From positions 1 to 50,805 of the forward strand of contig NZ_LXEW01000039.1 in NCBI RefSeq assembly GCF_001655055.1: a stretch of 50,805 nucleotides of DNA, in the 5' to 3' direction. How positions within the stretch are numbered: the first letter of the stretch is position 1; each line of letters starts with the position of its first letter. The DNA comes from Providencia heimbachae ATCC 35613. Its GTDB lineage: Bacteria; Pseudomonadota; Gammaproteobacteria; Enterobacterales; Enterobacteriaceae. This document shows positions 10,142 through 21,302 of the stretch, piece after piece. The position numbers and the translations under genes are program-made. The notes beneath the pieces are model-generated. The model saw nothing but the letters and a program-made list of their open reading frames with translations, was not told the origin of the DNA and did no database searches.

Positions 10142-10831
10142 ATGGCAAGACGCATTCTAGTTGTTGAAGATGAAGCGCCCATTCGCGAAATGGTTTGTTT
10201 TGTATTAGAACAGAATGGTTTTCAACCTATTGAAGCGGATGATTACGACTCTGCTATTGCACAGCTGGTTGACCCACTTCCTGATTTAGTCTTGTTAGAT
10301 TGGATGATCCCCGGAGGATCTGGCATTCAAGTCATCAAACATATGAAGCGTGATAGTGCAACACGTGATGTGCCTGTGATGATGCTGACTGCTAGAGGCG
10401 AAGAAGAAGATCGCGTTAAAGGCCTAGAAGTAGGGGCGGACGATTATTTAACTAAACCTTTTTCCCCGAAAGAATTAATTGCCCGAGTAAAAGCCATTTT
10501 GCGCCGAATTTCGCCAATGGCAACGGAAGATATTATCGAGATGAATGGCTTGATGCTTGACCCCACTTCTCACCGAGTGACAAGCAATGAAATCCCGATT
10601 GATATGGGGCCTACAGAATATAAACTACTGCACTTCTTTATGACTCACCCTGAACGTGTTTATAGTCGTGAGCAGTTGCTTAACCATGTGTGGGGCGCGA
10701 ATGTTTATGTTGAAGATAGAACGGTTGATGTGCATATTCGTCGTTTAAGAAAGGCGCTAGAGGCGGATGGACATGATAAAATGGTACAAACAGTACGTGG
10801 TACTGGTTACCGCTTCTCAGTTCGTTATTGA
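10142..10831 (+). CDS. phoB: PhoB, phosphate-regulon response regulator
   Basis: A 229-residue OmpR/PhoB-type regulator. The receiver domain has the phosphorylation site Asp53 in [10 protein letters not shown], the acidic pocket EDE (9-11) and the conserved LTKPF lysine. The winged-helix DNA-binding domain holds [10 protein letters not shown] and the recognition region [17 protein letters not shown]. It is phosphorylated by PhoR when phosphate is low and binds Pho boxes, including the one just upstream of itself. Length equals that of the E. coli protein. phoR follows 23 bp later. Confidence 0.98.
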   Translation: MARRILVVEDEAPIREMVCFVLEQNGFQPIEADDYDSAIAQLVDPLPDLVLLDWMIPGGSGIQVIKHMKRDSATRDVPVMMLTARGEEEDRVKGLEVGADDYLTKPFSPKELIARVKAILRRISPMATEDIIEMNGLMLDPTSHRVTSNEIPIDMGPTEYKLLHFFMTHPERVYSREQLLNHVWGANVYVEDRTVDVHIRRLRKALEADGHDKMVQTVRGTGYRFSVRY

Positions 10832-10854
10832 GAAAAACAGAGGGAGAGACATGC

Positions 10855-12156
10855 GTGCTTGAACGCTTATCATTTAAACAGCTGGTTTGGGGGCTGTTTT
10901 TATTTATCTTACCTGCGCTGATATTATCTCTATTTATTGGTCATCTTGCGTGGTTGCTCGTTATCTCATTATTGGCTGCGCTTATCTGGCATGGGTATAA
11001 CCTGTTAAGGTTATCTTACTGGCTTTGGTTGGATAAAAGCATGTTACCCCCAGAAGGTAAAGGTGGCTGGGAGCCAATATTCTATGGCATTTATCAAATG
11101 CAACAACGGAATCGAAAGCGCCGCCGTGAGCTAGGGCAACTGATTAAGCGTTTTCGTAGTGGTGCGGAATCACTGCCTGATGCAGTTGTGATGATGACGA
11201 CGGAAGGAACTATTTTTTGGTGCAATCGCCATGCACAACATTTATTAGGATTTCGTTGGCCTGAAGACAACGGTCAGCATATTTTTAATTTATTACGCTA
11301 TCCTGATTTTAGCCGTTACTTCACGGTTAAAAGTTATGATCAAGCGCTGACGATTGAACTTAATAGTGGTGAAATCGTTGAGTTTCGTATTCTACCTTAT
11401 ACCGAAGGGCAGCTTTTGATGGTTGCGCGAGACGTCACCGAAAAGCGTCGTTTGGAAAAAGCCCGTAGAGATTTTTTTGCCAACGTTAGCCATGAATTAC
11501 GCACCCCATTGACGGTAATTCAGGGCTATCTTGAGGTAATGGATGATCAAGAAGGGATACCACCGGTTAATAAAAAAGCGTTAAATGTGATGCAAGAGCA
11601 AGCGCATCGAATGGATAATCTGGTTAAGCAGTTACTGCAATTATCGCGAATTGAAATCGCCCCTCATATTAATCTTGATGAGCAAGTTAATATCCCGATG
11701 GTACTTAAAATGCTTGAACAAGAGGCGATTAGTTTGAGCCAAGGGCGCCATCAATTTGAATTCAATGTGGATGAAGCACTGCGTGTTCATGGTAATGAGG
11801 AGCAGTTGCGTAGTGCCGTTGCTAACTTGGTGTATAACGCTATTAATCACACACCAGAAGGCACTAAAATTCGGGTTAATTGGCAAAAAACTAATCAGGG
11901 TGCCCATTTTAGTGTGAGCGATAATGGCCCGGGTATACCCGCTGAGCACATTCCTCGTTTAACGGAGCGTTTTTATCGTGTTGATAAAGCACGCTCTCGA
12001 TTAGGTGGAGGAGGCACTGGTCTTGGACTTGCTATTGTTAAACATGCAGTTCAACATCACAGTAGCCAACTCATGGTCACTAGTCAGCTAGGTAAAGGTA
12101 GCGAGTTCTCATTTACGCTGCCGCCTGTTTTGATCGTAACAGATAAAAAGCACTAA
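10855..12156 (+). CDS. phoR: PhoR, phosphate-sensing histidine kinase
   Basis: A 433-residue membrane histidine kinase. Two N-terminal hydrophobic segments (about 12-55) are followed by the charged NRKRRRELG linker, a PAS domain, the phosphoacceptor motif [13 protein letters not shown], and the ATPase boxes N ([11 protein letters not shown]), G1 (DNGPGIP) and G2 ([11 protein letters not shown]). I place the start at GTG 10855: it has GAGGGAGAG upstream and gives [10 protein letters not shown], matching the known N-terminus. A longer in-frame TTG at 10828 lacks such a site. It phosphorylates and dephosphorylates PhoB, with PstSCAB-PhoU signalling. Confidence 0.97.
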   Translation: MLERLSFKQLVWGLFLFILPALILSLFIGHLAWLLVISLLAALIWHGYNLLRLSYWLWLDKSMLPPEGKGGWEPIFYGIYQMQQRNRKRRRELGQLIKRFRSGAESLPDAVVMMTTEGTIFWCNRHAQHLLGFRWPEDNGQHIFNLLRYPDFSRYFTVKSYDQALTIELNSGEIVEFRILPYTEGQLLMVARDVTEKRRLEKARRDFFANVSHELRTPLTVIQGYLEVMDDQEGIPPVNKKALNVMQEQAHRMDNLVKQLLQLSRIEIAPHINLDEQVNIPMVLKMLEQEAISLSQGRHQFEFNVDEALRVHGNEEQLRSAVANLVYNAINHTPEGTKIRVNWQKTNQGAHFSVSDNGPGIPAEHIPRLTERFYRVDKARSRLGGGGTGLGLAIVKHAVQHHSSQLMVTSQLGKGSEFSFTLPPVLIVTDKKH

Positions 12157-12163
12157 AAATTCA

Positions 12164-12206
12164 CACCTTACTAATTAAAATCAAATGGTTAGTAAGGTGA
12201 TTTTAT
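12164..12206 (+). terminator. phoBR terminator
   Basis: A perfect 11-bp stem, CACCTTACTAA (12164-12174) with TTAGTAAGGTG (12189-12199), followed by ATTTTAT. It begins 8 bp after the phoR stop and should end the phoBR transcript. Confidence 0.7.
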
Positions 12207-12648
12207 CTATAGATATTTAATAATAGCCTCATCATGATGCCCCTTCGATATTTTCATCCTAATAGTTATCAAAAAAAATTATCTTATCCTGCATTTTTAT
12301 TAAAATGACGAGTACTAAAATGACTGACTGTTGTTTTTTTGAACAAATCATATAATGGATATTGTAATTTTACTGACACTAATCACTGGTTCTGAAAATT
12401 AGTTTAGTGATTTATTCTTGTTTTCAGGTTTGCTATTGCCTTTTTACCCTATAAAAGTTCTACTTGTCGCCAGTTATTGGCGATTTTTCCTGTTTCTTGA
12501 CGTTTAATTTCGTAAGATCTAAAGATACTTACATTTTATGTTGTTAATCATATGTTTTAACAGGATTCTATATTGCTATATATATTTCAAAGGGTTGCTA
12601 GTTAAATATCCTTATCTTTTTATTTTCGTAACTTAAAATTAACATAAT
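12207..12648 (+). other. long AT-rich leader upstream of brnQ
   Basis: No supported gene. It contains the short hairpin at 12468-12488 and should carry the brnQ promoter. An 11-codon ATG frame at 12320 has no ribosome binding site and no run of Ile, Leu or Val codons, so it is not a convincing leader peptide. Confidence 0.5.
12468..12488 (+). terminator. possible attenuator hairpin in brnQ leader
   Basis: CGCCA (12468-12472) pairs with TGGCG (12478-12482) around a 5-base loop and is followed by ATTTTTCC. It is short but looks like an intrinsic terminator about 160 bp upstream of brnQ. Confidence 0.35.
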
Positions 12649-13974
12649 ATGGCTCATCGTTTATCATCAAGAGATATCATCGCATTAGGTTTTATGACCT
12701 TTGCGTTATTCGTTGGTGCAGGAAATATTATTTTCCCGCCAATGGTCGGTTTACAAGCCGGTGAACAAGTTTGGACTGCCGCGCTAGGGTTCCTTGTCAC
12801 AGGGGTTGGCCTTCCAGTTCTCACCATTATTGCACTCGCTAAAGTGGGTGGGGGAATAGAAGCGCTAAGTACACCTATCGGTAAAACGGCTGGGTTATTA
12901 TTAGCCGTGGTTGCCTATTTGTCAGTAGGCCCGTTATTTGCCACACCAAGAACCGCGACTGTTTCATACAAAGTTGGGATCGCGCCATTATTTGGCGGCG
13001 AAACTGATTTGCTATTACTGATCTACAGCGTAGTTTATTTTGTGTTGGTTATCGGTATTTCCCTTTATCCAGGAAAGTTATTGGATAGTGTTGGGCACAT
13101 ACTTGCACCGGTTAAAATGCTCGCGCTTGCTATTTTGGGTGTTGCTGCGGTGCTATGGCCAGCGGGCGATCCGATACCATCAACCATTGAATACCGCGAT
13201 ATGGCGTTTTCAAACGGCTTTATCAATGGCTATCTCACTATGGATACTCTTGGTGCTATGGTCTTTGGGATTGTGATCGTGAATGCCGCCCGCTCAAGGG
13301 GTATTGAGAATTCATCATTACTGACCCGCTATACCATGTGGGCTGGATTGATCGCAGGGATTCTATTAACACTGGTGTACCTTTCTTTATTTAAGCTGGG
13401 TGAAAATAGTGGTTCACTGATCCCTAATCCTGCGGATGGTGCGGATATCCTGCATACCTACGTTCAGTACACTTTTGGTAACTATGGTAGTTTCTTCCTT
13501 GCCGTGCTGATTTTTGTTGCCTGTATGGTGACCGCTGTCGGCTTGACCTGTGCTTGTGCAGAGTTTTTTAGCCGTTATGTACCGATTTCTTACCGTAGTC
13601 TTGTGTTGATACTGGGCGTGTTCTCCATGGTGGTATCTAACCTTGGGTTAAGTAAGTTGATCGCGTTCTCATTACCGGTACTTGTTTCCATCTATCCACC
13701 TTGTATTGTTCTGATTTTAATGAGTTTTACATTGAAGTGGTGGAGAAATCCAAGTATTGTGATTGCACCGACAATGTTAACGAGCTTTGTTGTTGGTTTA
13801 ATTGGTGCGGTCAAAGCGTCAGATAATTTGAAAACTTATATTCCTGAGTGGATGACATCTATCCCATTATATAAGCAAGATTTAATGTGGTTGTTGCCCT
13901 CTATCATCGTGTTGGTCGTTGCCGCAATTTGCGATAGAGTAATTTCTACTTCGGTGCAACAGAAGCAAGCTTAA
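12649..13974 (+). CDS. brnQ: BrnQ, branched-chain amino acid:cation symporter
   Basis: A 441-residue inner-membrane carrier with about 12 transmembrane segments that takes up Leu, Ile and Val with Na+ or H+ (LIVCS family). The N-terminal [14 protein letters not shown] and [14 protein letters not shown] segments and [21 protein letters not shown] are highly characteristic. Length is within two residues of E. coli BrnQ. As in E. coli it follows phoR, but E. coli proY is missing here. The ATG has almost no Shine-Dalgarno sequence, so the start rests on alignment with the family. A strong terminator follows. Confidence 0.96.
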   Translation: MAHRLSSRDIIALGFMTFALFVGAGNIIFPPMVGLQAGEQVWTAALGFLVTGVGLPVLTIIALAKVGGGIEALSTPIGKTAGLLLAVVAYLSVGPLFATPRTATVSYKVGIAPLFGGETDLLLLIYSVVYFVLVIGISLYPGKLLDSVGHILAPVKMLALAILGVAAVLWPAGDPIPSTIEYRDMAFSNGFINGYLTMDTLGAMVFGIVIVNAARSRGIENSSLLTRYTMWAGLIAGILLTLVYLSLFKLGENSGSLIPNPADGADILHTYVQYTFGNYGSFFLAVLIFVACMVTAVGLTCACAEFFSRYVPISYRSLVLILGVFSMVVSNLGLSKLIAFSLPVLVSIYPPCIVLILMSFTLKWWRNPSIVIAPTMLTSFVVGLIGAVKASDNLKTYIPEWMTSIPLYKQDLMWLLPSIIVLVVAAICDRVISTSVQQKQA

Positions 13975-13999
13975 TCTCAGTAATAACTAATTAAATTAT

Positions 14000-14036
14000 A
14001 AAGGCCGCAACGTTAAATTGCGGCCTTTGTTTTTTT
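14000..14036. terminator. bidirectional terminator between brnQ and ggt
   Basis: An 11-bp stem AAAGGCCGCAA (14000-14010) / TTGCGGCCTTT (14018-14028) followed by GTTTTTTT. It serves brnQ and probably also the converging ggt transcript. Confidence 0.9.
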
Positions 14037-14060
14037 AATCAAATAACGCGTACAGTATTC

Positions 14061-15827
14061 TTAATTAACTCCAACAGCACTCCCCGCAGGCCGGCGAACA
14101 TCGTTGGCGCCATACACAAAGCCTTCGCGAACTTTACCTGAAACCGCAGAGTCATTGCCTGATGATTTAGCACTAACACCTGCACCATCTGGAATACCGA
14201 CCATAATTAGCTCAGCTGCGCCCCATGGCGTTTGCTCAACCATTTTGTAACCCATCTTATCTAATAACGCGAGGGTATCTTTTGATAATCCACGTTCTTC
14301 ATAATAAACCTCGTCAGGAAGCCATTGATGATGAATTCGTGGTGCATTAACCGCTTCTTGTGGCGGCATACCATGATCAATAATATTAAGGGCAGTCTGT
14401 AAGGTGATGGAGATAATGCGAGATCCGCCCGGAGAGCCGAGGACTAAGAAAACTTTATCGTCTTTAGTGACAATTGTTGGGCTCATCGACGATAGTGGGC
14501 GCTTACCGGGGGCGATAGAGTTTCTTTCTCCTTGAACTAAACCATATAGATTTTTTTCACCGACTTTGGTAGTGAAATCATCCATTTCATCATTTAAGAA
14601 AAAGCCAGTTCCCGGTGGGATGACGACCGAACCAAAGCGTCCATTGATTGTATAAGTGGTTGAAACGGCATTGCCTTTTTCATCGACAACAGAATAGTGG
14701 GTCGTTTCTGGTTTTTCATGCGGCCCTATACCCGGCTGTACTTGTGTGGATGCAGTCGCTTGGTTTGGTTTAATTTCTTTACGCAGCTCTTCAGCGTATG
14801 CCTTGCTCAATAATTTTTCAGTTGGGTTATCGACAAATTCGGGGTCACCGAGGAACGTATTGCGATCCATATAAGCATGGCGCATTGCTTCGGTTACAGT
14901 GTGAACATAATCAGCGGAATTAAAGCCCATCTCTTTAAGATCGTAACCTTCGAGGACGTTGAGGGTCTGACAAATTGTCACTCCGCCGGAGCTCGGTGGT
15001 GGTGCGGAGATAAATTTATAGCCTCGGTAAGTACAGCTCACTGGAGTGGTATCGGTAATCGTATAATTAGCAAAATCTTTTGCGGTGAGAATCCCCCCAT
15101 TCTTTTTAGAGGCTTCTTCAACGATTTTTGGAATTTCGCCTTCATAGAAAGCGGATGGACCATTTTTGGCGATTTTTTCAAGCGTGTTGGCTAAATCTGA
15201 TTGTACTAGCATGTCCCCCGGTTGGTAAGCACTTCCATTTGGCTTCAAGAAAATACGGGCGACTTCAGGGTCTTGTTTGAATCGTTCGGTGGTTGTCTCG
15301 AGCACATCAGTATCAGCACGCGTTAAAATAAAACCTTCTCTAGCGAGCTTGATAGCAGGTTCCATCACTTGTTGGCGGCTCATTGTGCCGTATTTTTCTA
15401 GCGCATAATCTAAGCCTTTAACGGTTCCGGGTACGCCAGAAGCAAGGTAACCATATAAACTCGCATCTTTGATTAACTTACCGTCTTTATCCAAATACAT
15501 ATCAGCGTTAGAGGCGGCAGGAGCTGTCTCTCTAAAGTTGATAAATAGATCTTTGCCATCAGCAAGATGGATAGTCATGAAGCCGCCACCGCCAATATTA
15601 CCGCAGCAAGGGTTAACAACAGCTTGTGCATAACCCACAGCAACGGCAGCATCGATAGCATTTCCGCCAGATTTGAGGATATCCGCACCAATTTGAGAGG
15701 CTAAATGCTGAGAAGAGACGACCATACCTTTGGTGGCTTCGACTGCGGGCTCAGAAGCGGCATATAATTGAGTGGAAACAAGAAAAGAGAGTAATAAAAT
15801 CGAAGGATGCCATGATTTTTTTATCAT
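14061..15827 (-). CDS. ggt: gamma-glutamyltranspeptidase, periplasmic
   Basis: A 588-residue secreted proenzyme that hydrolyses glutathione and transfers its gamma-glutamyl group. The signal peptide covers about residues 1-23 (cleavage near LYAAS). The autoprocessing site is before Thr375 in ETTHYSVVD, the N-terminal nucleophile of the small subunit; AVSTTYTINGRFGS, LNDEMDDF and the oxyanion-site GSPGGSRI are present, so it should mature and be active. In enterics it lets cells use extracellular glutathione as a source of cysteine and glutamate. It is monocistronic, converging on brnQ. The position next to brnQ differs from E. coli. Confidence 0.97.
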   Translation of the reverse strand: MIKKSWHPSILLLSFLVSTQLYAASEPAVEATKGMVVSSQHLASQIGADILKSGGNAIDAAVAVGYAQAVVNPCCGNIGGGGFMTIHLADGKDLFINFRETAPAASNADMYLDKDGKLIKDASLYGYLASGVPGTVKGLDYALEKYGTMSRQQVMEPAIKLAREGFILTRADTDVLETTTERFKQDPEVARIFLKPNGSAYQPGDMLVQSDLANTLEKIAKNGPSAFYEGEIPKIVEEASKKNGGILTAKDFANYTITDTTPVSCTYRGYKFISAPPPSSGGVTICQTLNVLEGYDLKEMGFNSADYVHTVTEAMRHAYMDRNTFLGDPEFVDNPTEKLLSKAYAEELRKEIKPNQATASTQVQPGIGPHEKPETTHYSVVDEKGNAVSTTYTINGRFGSVVIPPGTGFFLNDEMDDFTTKVGEKNLYGLVQGERNSIAPGKRPLSSMSPTIVTKDDKVFLVLGSPGGSRIISITLQTALNIIDHGMPPQEAVNAPRIHHQWLPDEVYYEERGLSKDTLALLDKMGYKMVEQTPWGAAELIMVGIPDGAGVSAKSSGNDSAVSGKVREGFVYGANDVRRPAGSAVGVN

Positions 15828-16013
15828 TCGGATCTCCTGATGAAGGTGAATAGATATGGATTTGCGTGTTGTACAATATATTTGTGTAAATAATTGGTTA
15901 ATTATTTGTACGTTTAATGTATAGCATAGAATGGTGATAAGCGTTGATTATTTGAGTTAAGAAATGTTAACTCGGTAGGGTATTAACAAAAAATTTTAAA
16001 TATTGTTATCAGC

Positions 16014-16037
16014 AAAAGGGCTCAAATAGAGCCCTTT
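16014..16037 (-). terminator. terminator of lipoprotein gene
   Basis: AAAGGGCTC (from about 16015) pairs with GAGCCCTTT (16029-16037) around a 5-base loop. On the minus strand the stem ends in TTTTGCTG. It sits 9 bp beyond the stop codon of the leftward lipoprotein gene. Confidence 0.75.
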
Positions 16038-16045
16038 TAAGGCAT

Positions 16046-16666
16046 TTATTTTTTATTAAATAAAGAAAGATGCACCCAACCATTATTGGTTAATATTAAT
16101 GGACTTTGCTGTGCACGTTCAGCTTGTGTTTGTGCGGATTTGATTTGTGGAAAAGCGGCAATCACTTTCTCATTTTTTGCCCATGGTGCCACATCTTCAA
16201 TTTTTTGTGTAAAATTGGCGATAGAAATTTTCTGGCCACCTCGTTCTGCGGGGTCAGTGAAATTGGTCACTTCGGTAACGATATACTTACCTGTACAGAA
16301 ACTGCCTTTTCCTGAGAATTGAGACTGTTTTTCATCATAGAATTTTTGACCTTCACCGGTTAATGTGTATTCAACGCCATCACCAGTCTGTTCACCACTC
16401 CACATATCTTTTACGGTGACGGGCTTTTCCTCTTTGTTGAGTAATCCGGCATCGACTAAGGTATCGAGTTGCTCAATATTTCGTGCGCTAAATTTTGAGA
16501 TAAAACCAGCAGGCATTTGACCTACCCCAATACAAATCGCTTTCTTAGTGTCGAGATAATCTTGAATGGATTTTTTGAAATTACTTTCTGATGCAGTTTG
16601 GTTGTTATCACATCCTGCCAGTAATGCGGTGATAATAGTCATTGATGCAACGAGTTTCAGTTTCAT
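16046..16666 (-). CDS. predicted lipoprotein of unknown function
   Basis: A 206-residue protein not recognised by family. The signal peptide MKLKLVASMTIITALLAGC has a classic lipobox LAGC, so Cys19 should be lipidated; Asp at +2 (CDN) suggests retention in the inner membrane by the Lol avoidance rule. The rest is soluble and polar, with a second Cys pair at about 45 (KAICIG) and 124 (SFCTGKY) that could form a disulfide in the periplasm. The GEGQKFYDEK and GSFCTGKYIV stretches recall small lipoproteins of enterics annotated only as hypothetical. AGGAAC precedes the start. Genes on both sides (peroxiredoxin and ggt) are in the same direction but separated by terminators. Confidence 0.75.
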   Translation of the reverse strand: MKLKLVASMTIITALLAGCDNNQTASESNFKKSIQDYLDTKKAICIGVGQMPAGFISKFSARNIEQLDTLVDAGLLNKEEKPVTVKDMWSGEQTGDGVEYTLTGEGQKFYDEKQSQFSGKGSFCTGKYIVTEVTNFTDPAERGGQKISIANFTQKIEDVAPWAKNEKVIAAFPQIKSAQTQAERAQQSPLILTNNGWVHLSLFNKK

Positions 16667-16975
16667 GTTCCTATACCTAATCTTATTTTTTTACTTAATG
16701 TTAAAGAATGGGGGGTTGAATTTAGTTATCAAAAAATGACTAAATTGTAACTAGATGTCGCTAAGTGTAACCATATTATAGATAAGGACTCGTTGATAGA
16801 GAGCGATCAAATTCGTGGTGCAATAGAAGACATTTTAAGGTTGATTTGGGAATTGTCTGACAGGGATTTGTCAGTAGCTAGAAATGAATAAAGAGAATGG
16901 ATTGTAAAATGGGCGTGTTTATCGAAGAAAAAGCGGGTAAAAGTACCCGCTTTCAAAAAACATAATTAGTCTAAA
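16667..16975. other. 309-bp intergenic region
   Basis: It holds the lipoprotein promoter region and the peroxiredoxin terminator at 16930-16953. No gene or recognised operator was seen. Confidence 0.5.
16930..16953 (-). terminator. terminator of peroxiredoxin gene
   Basis: AAAGCGGGTA (16930-16939) and TACCCGCTTT (16944-16953) form a perfect 10-bp stem with a 4-base loop; the minus strand continues as TTCTTCG. It lies 22 bp past the gene's stop codon. Confidence 0.85.
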
Positions 16976-17578
16976 TTATAGACCAGTTGCATTTTTAGTC
17001 AGGTAATCTGCAACGCCTTTAGGTGATGCGCTCATACCTTCTTTACCTTTTTCCCACTGAGCAGGACAAACATCACCGTGCTCTTCGTGGAATTGCAGCG
17101 CATCAACCATACGCAGCATTTCATCAATGTTACGACCTAATGGCAGGTCGTTAACCACTTGGTGACGAACAACACCGTTTTTGTCAACGAGGAAAGAACC
17201 ACGCAGAGCAACACCTGCTTCTGGGTGTTCGATGCCGTAAGCTTTCATGATTTCACGTTTGATATCAGCAACCATCGGGTATTTAACTTCACCGATACCA
17301 CCGTTATCAACCGGAGTTTTACGCCATGCGTTATGCACAAATTCAGAGTCAAAAGAAACACCGACGATTTCTACGCCGCGTTTTTTGAACTCTTCATAAC
17401 GGTGGTCAAAAGCGATCAATTCTGATGGGCACACAAAAGTGAAGTCCATTGGCCAGAAGAAGATCACAGCTGGACGGCCGTTCAGGTGGTTTTTCAGGTT
17501 GAAGTTGTCAACAATTTCACCATTACCAAGAACAGCAGCAGCAGTAAAGTCAGGGGCTTGACGAGTTACCAGAACCAT
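16976..17578 (-). CDS. typical 2-Cys peroxiredoxin (AhpC/TSA family)
   Basis: A 200-residue cytoplasmic peroxidase of the Prx1/AhpC subgroup, reducing H2O2 and organic hydroperoxides. The peroxidatic Cys50 lies in DFTFVCPSEL and the resolving Cys171 in HGDVCPAQW. A GGIG motif near residue 93 resembles the GGLG of overoxidation-sensitive enzymes, but the C-terminal YF motif is not evident. It resembles the stand-alone peroxiredoxin C or TsaA of Yersinia and Proteus more than E. coli AhpC, and no ahpF is adjacent; thioredoxin is the likely reductant. A good TAGGAG site precedes the ATG. Confidence 0.95.
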   Translation of the reverse strand: MVLVTRQAPDFTAAAVLGNGEIVDNFNLKNHLNGRPAVIFFWPMDFTFVCPSELIAFDHRYEEFKKRGVEIVGVSFDSEFVHNAWRKTPVDNGGIGEVKYPMVADIKREIMKAYGIEHPEAGVALRGSFLVDKNGVVRHQVVNDLPLGRNIDEMLRMVDALQFHEEHGDVCPAQWEKGKEGMSASPKGVADYLTKNATGL

Positions 17579-17757
17579 AATTTACTCCTATGAGTTTAAA
17601 TTATTTAGGATATTAACCATAAAAGAATAAGGGATTCTTTCTTGAGAATAAAGACATTAAAACCAATCATTGTGATAGGTTTTATCTATCAATTGTACTG
17701 ATTTAATAAGTTAATATCAATAAAATAGTTTTATTCCACTAAAGTGCAAGCTTTAAT

Positions 17758-18369
17758 TTATTCAGCTGCATGTATTGTGAAGTCTCGAACAAAAAATTGT
17801 TCCCGCGCTTTATCGACCATCAGAGGATAAAACTGAAAGAAAATTTTTTCAAGTTCAGTGTATTGCAGTAAAAAATCATCAAAAGAGCCGCTCAGGGCAC
17901 TGAGTTTAGGGCGCCTTCGTGCCATGCCATTTAACGATTTCCCAATATAGGCTTTTTCGGCATAACGAGTTAGCCACTGTTGCGGCCAAAGATATTCATT
18001 TAATTCCTGAAATTTTTCAGGGGTATGGCTAAGATTGGGTTCAATAATATGGCGAGAAAAATGCACAAATTCAGGCAAAGAGTAGCTAGGTTCGATTTTT
18101 GACCAATGTAGAGATAAAAAATGATCCCAAATTAAGTCCAATGTAATGGGCGCAACTCGGCGGTAGTCAGGACGAAATAGGTAACGAGCTTGCTTGACGA
18201 GAGGATGTGAGTCAGTGGTTCTATCCACCGCGCGGTGCATAAAAATGCCTGCGACGATTTCAGGCGAATAGTGGCCTGTCGGGTTGCCGCGAACATAGTC
18301 GGCCATGATGTTGCCTAGTAGGGAACTGTTCGCGATATGAGCCAAATGGAGGTGAGCTAAGAAGTTCAT
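17758..18369 (-). CDS. acpH: AcpH, acyl carrier protein phosphodiesterase
   Basis: A 203-residue HD-like hydrolase that removes the 4'-phosphopantetheine arm from acyl carrier protein. The N-terminus MNFLAHLHLAH and the segments GNIMADYVRGNP, HRAVDRTTDSHP and RRVAPITLDLIWDHFLS match E. coli AcpH, including the His/Asp metal-binding residues. It is slightly longer than the E. coli protein (193) at the C-terminus. It is divergent from queA, as in E. coli. Confidence 0.95.
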   Translation of the reverse strand: MNFLAHLHLAHIANSSLLGNIMADYVRGNPTGHYSPEIVAGIFMHRAVDRTTDSHPLVKQARYLFRPDYRRVAPITLDLIWDHFLSLHWSKIEPSYSLPEFVHFSRHIIEPNLSHTPEKFQELNEYLWPQQWLTRYAEKAYIGKSLNGMARRRPKLSALSGSFDDFLLQYTELEKIFFQFYPLMVDKAREQFFVRDFTIHAAE

Positions 18370-18382
18370 CTCTTCATCATAT

Positions 18383-18408
18383 ACCCGATGTCTTTTAAAT
18401 TATAGGGT
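18383..18408. repeat. short palindromic element, monomer form
   Basis: A 26-bp element beginning ACCCG and ending TATAGGGT. It matches the left half of the element at 44124 at 20 of 26 positions and lies just upstream of acpH, between it and queA. Confidence 0.4.
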
Positions 18409-18550
18409 GGGAAAAGGTGGGTTGTTTTAGTGTTATTGAAATATTTGTTAAATATTGATGGTTTTTTAGACGAAAATGCGCTTATTTCTTGCGCCGAAAG
18501 CGGTGCGGCACTAGACTAGTCGCCTGTTTTTTTAGATTGATGTGAAGACA

Positions 18551-19627
18551 ATGCGTGTTTCTGATTTTACTTTTGAATTACCCGAAGAATTAATTGCCCA
18601 CTATCCTCAAGCACAGCGCAGCTCGTGCAGGTTGTTGAGCCTTGATGGTGAGACAGGAAAACTCACGCATGGCATTTTTACGGATATTCTAGATAAATTA
18701 GAGGAAGGGGATTTGCTGGTGTTTAACAACACTCGCGTTATTCCTGCAAGACTCTTTGGCCGCAAAGTCAGTGGTGGCAAGATAGAAGTGTTGATTGAGC
18801 GTATGCTTGATGAACACCGAGTTCTTGCCCATGTAAGAGCATCCAAGTCACCAAAAGAAGGCGCTGAGTTGCTGTTAGGTGAAGATGAAAGCGTGAAGGC
18901 AACCATGATTGCACGTCATGGCGCATTATTCGAATTACGTTTTGATGACGAACGCGATGTGCTGAGCATTTTGAATCAAATTGGTCATATGCCACTCCCA
19001 CCTTACATTGATAGACCCGATGAAGAATCTGATAAAGAACTGTATCAAACCGTGTATAGCCAGCGTCCGGGCGCAGTAGCTGCACCAACGGCAGGGCTAC
19101 ACTTTGATGAGCCTTTATTAGAAGCACTGCGCCAAAAAGGTGTGGAAATGGCTTTTGTCACCCTACATGTTGGAGCCGGTACTTTCCAACCCGTTCGTGT
19201 CGATACCATTGAAGACCACATCATGCACTCTGAATATGCCGAAGTGCCTCAAGATGTGGTTGATGCCGTTTTGGCTTGCAAAGCACGAGGAAATCGCGTG
19301 ATAGCGGTAGGAACAACCTCGGTGCGTTCATTAGAAAGTGCGGCAAAAGCCTCAAGAAGTGCACTAATTGCGCCATTTTTTGATGATACCCAAATTTTTA
19401 TTTATCCGGGATATGAATATCAAGTGGTTGATACGTTAATCACTAATTTTCACTTACCAGAATCGACATTGATTATGTTGGTTTCTGCATTTGCTGGATA
19501 TCAAAATACCATGAATGCTTATAAAGAAGCGGTAGAACAACAATATCGTTTCTTTAGTTACGGTGATGCAATGTTCATCACACCAAACTCCAAGGCGCGT
19601 TTTGAGTCTATTGGGGAAAAAGCGTAA
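18551..19627 (+). CDS. queA: QueA, tRNA preQ1(34) S-adenosylmethionine ribosyltransferase-isomerase
   Basis: A 358-residue enzyme that transfers and isomerises the ribosyl group of SAM to preQ1 in tRNA, making epoxyqueuosine. Conserved blocks are [41 protein letters not shown]-like [13 protein letters not shown] and [12 protein letters not shown]-like [13 protein letters not shown] choose ATG 18551 ([10 protein letters not shown], aligned with the family) over the in-frame GTG at 18542. It leads a run with tgt, yajC, secD and secF in the E. coli order. Confidence 0.97.
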   Translation: MRVSDFTFELPEELIAHYPQAQRSSCRLLSLDGETGKLTHGIFTDILDKLEEGDLLVFNNTRVIPARLFGRKVSGGKIEVLIERMLDEHRVLAHVRASKSPKEGAELLLGEDESVKATMIARHGALFELRFDDERDVLSILNQIGHMPLPPYIDRPDEESDKELYQTVYSQRPGAVAAPTAGLHFDEPLLEALRQKGVEMAFVTLHVGAGTFQPVRVDTIEDHIMHSEYAEVPQDVVDAVLACKARGNRVIAVGTTSVRSLESAAKASRSALIAPFFDDTQIFIYPGYEYQVVDTLITNFHLPESTLIMLVSAFAGYQNTMNAYKEAVEQQYRFFSYGDAMFITPNSKARFESIGEKA

Positions 19628-19681
19628 AGAGGTAATAAGCGGTGGCATCGCTGCTGGCTTGTTATCGAATCAATAATATAA

Positions 19682-20848
<1,167 letters not shown>

Positions 20849-20867
20849 ATTTGAGTGCGAAGTGAGT

Positions 20868-20888
20868 CCGATATGTGTAGCATATCGG
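20868..20888 (+). other. hairpin between tgt and yajC
   Basis: A perfect 8-bp stem CCGATATG / CATATCGG with a 5-base loop. No T-run follows, so it is more likely an mRNA processing or stability structure than a terminator. Confidence 0.45.
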
Positions 20889-20943
20889 ATCGGGTTGTAC
20901 TTGATTATTTAAAATTGCTTTCAATAACAATGAGGGAAGTTGA

Positions 20944-21276
20944 ATGAGTTTTTTTATTTCTGAAGCAGCGGCATCTGCAGGCGCACCAGCACAAGGTAGT
21001 CCATACACTATGGTTATCATGTTGGTCGTTTTCGCACTGATTTTTTACTTCATGATTTTACGTCCACAACAAAAACGTGCGAAAGAGCACCGTAATCTGA
21101 TGTCATCAATCGCTAAAGGTGATGAAGTTTTGACGACTGGCGGTTTAATCGGACGTGTGACTAAAGTATCTGAGACAGGCTATGTTGTGCTTGAGCTGAG
21201 CGAAAATACTGAAGTAACTATCAAACGTGATTTCGTTGCTGCCGTTTTACCTAAAGGCACCATGAAAGCAATTTAA
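20944..21276 (+). CDS. yajC: YajC, Sec translocon accessory subunit
   Basis: A 110-residue protein with one transmembrane helix (about 20-40, ending [16 protein letters not shown]) and a cytoplasmic domain ([14 protein letters not shown]). It belongs to the SecDF-YajC complex associated with SecYEG and YidC. It lies just upstream of secD, with 26 bp between. Confidence 0.97.
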   Translation: MSFFISEAAASAGAPAQGSPYTMVIMLVVFALIFYFMILRPQQKRAKEHRNLMSSIAKGDEVLTTGGLIGRVTKVSETGYVVLELSENTEVTIKRDFVAAVLPKGTMKAI

Positions 21277-21302
21277 TTCTGATTTTCCCGAAGGGAACTG
21301 CC

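Noticed and set aside
10851-10853. ATG just ahead of phoR
   Set aside because: It is out of frame with phoR; the GTG at 10855 gives the family N-terminus.
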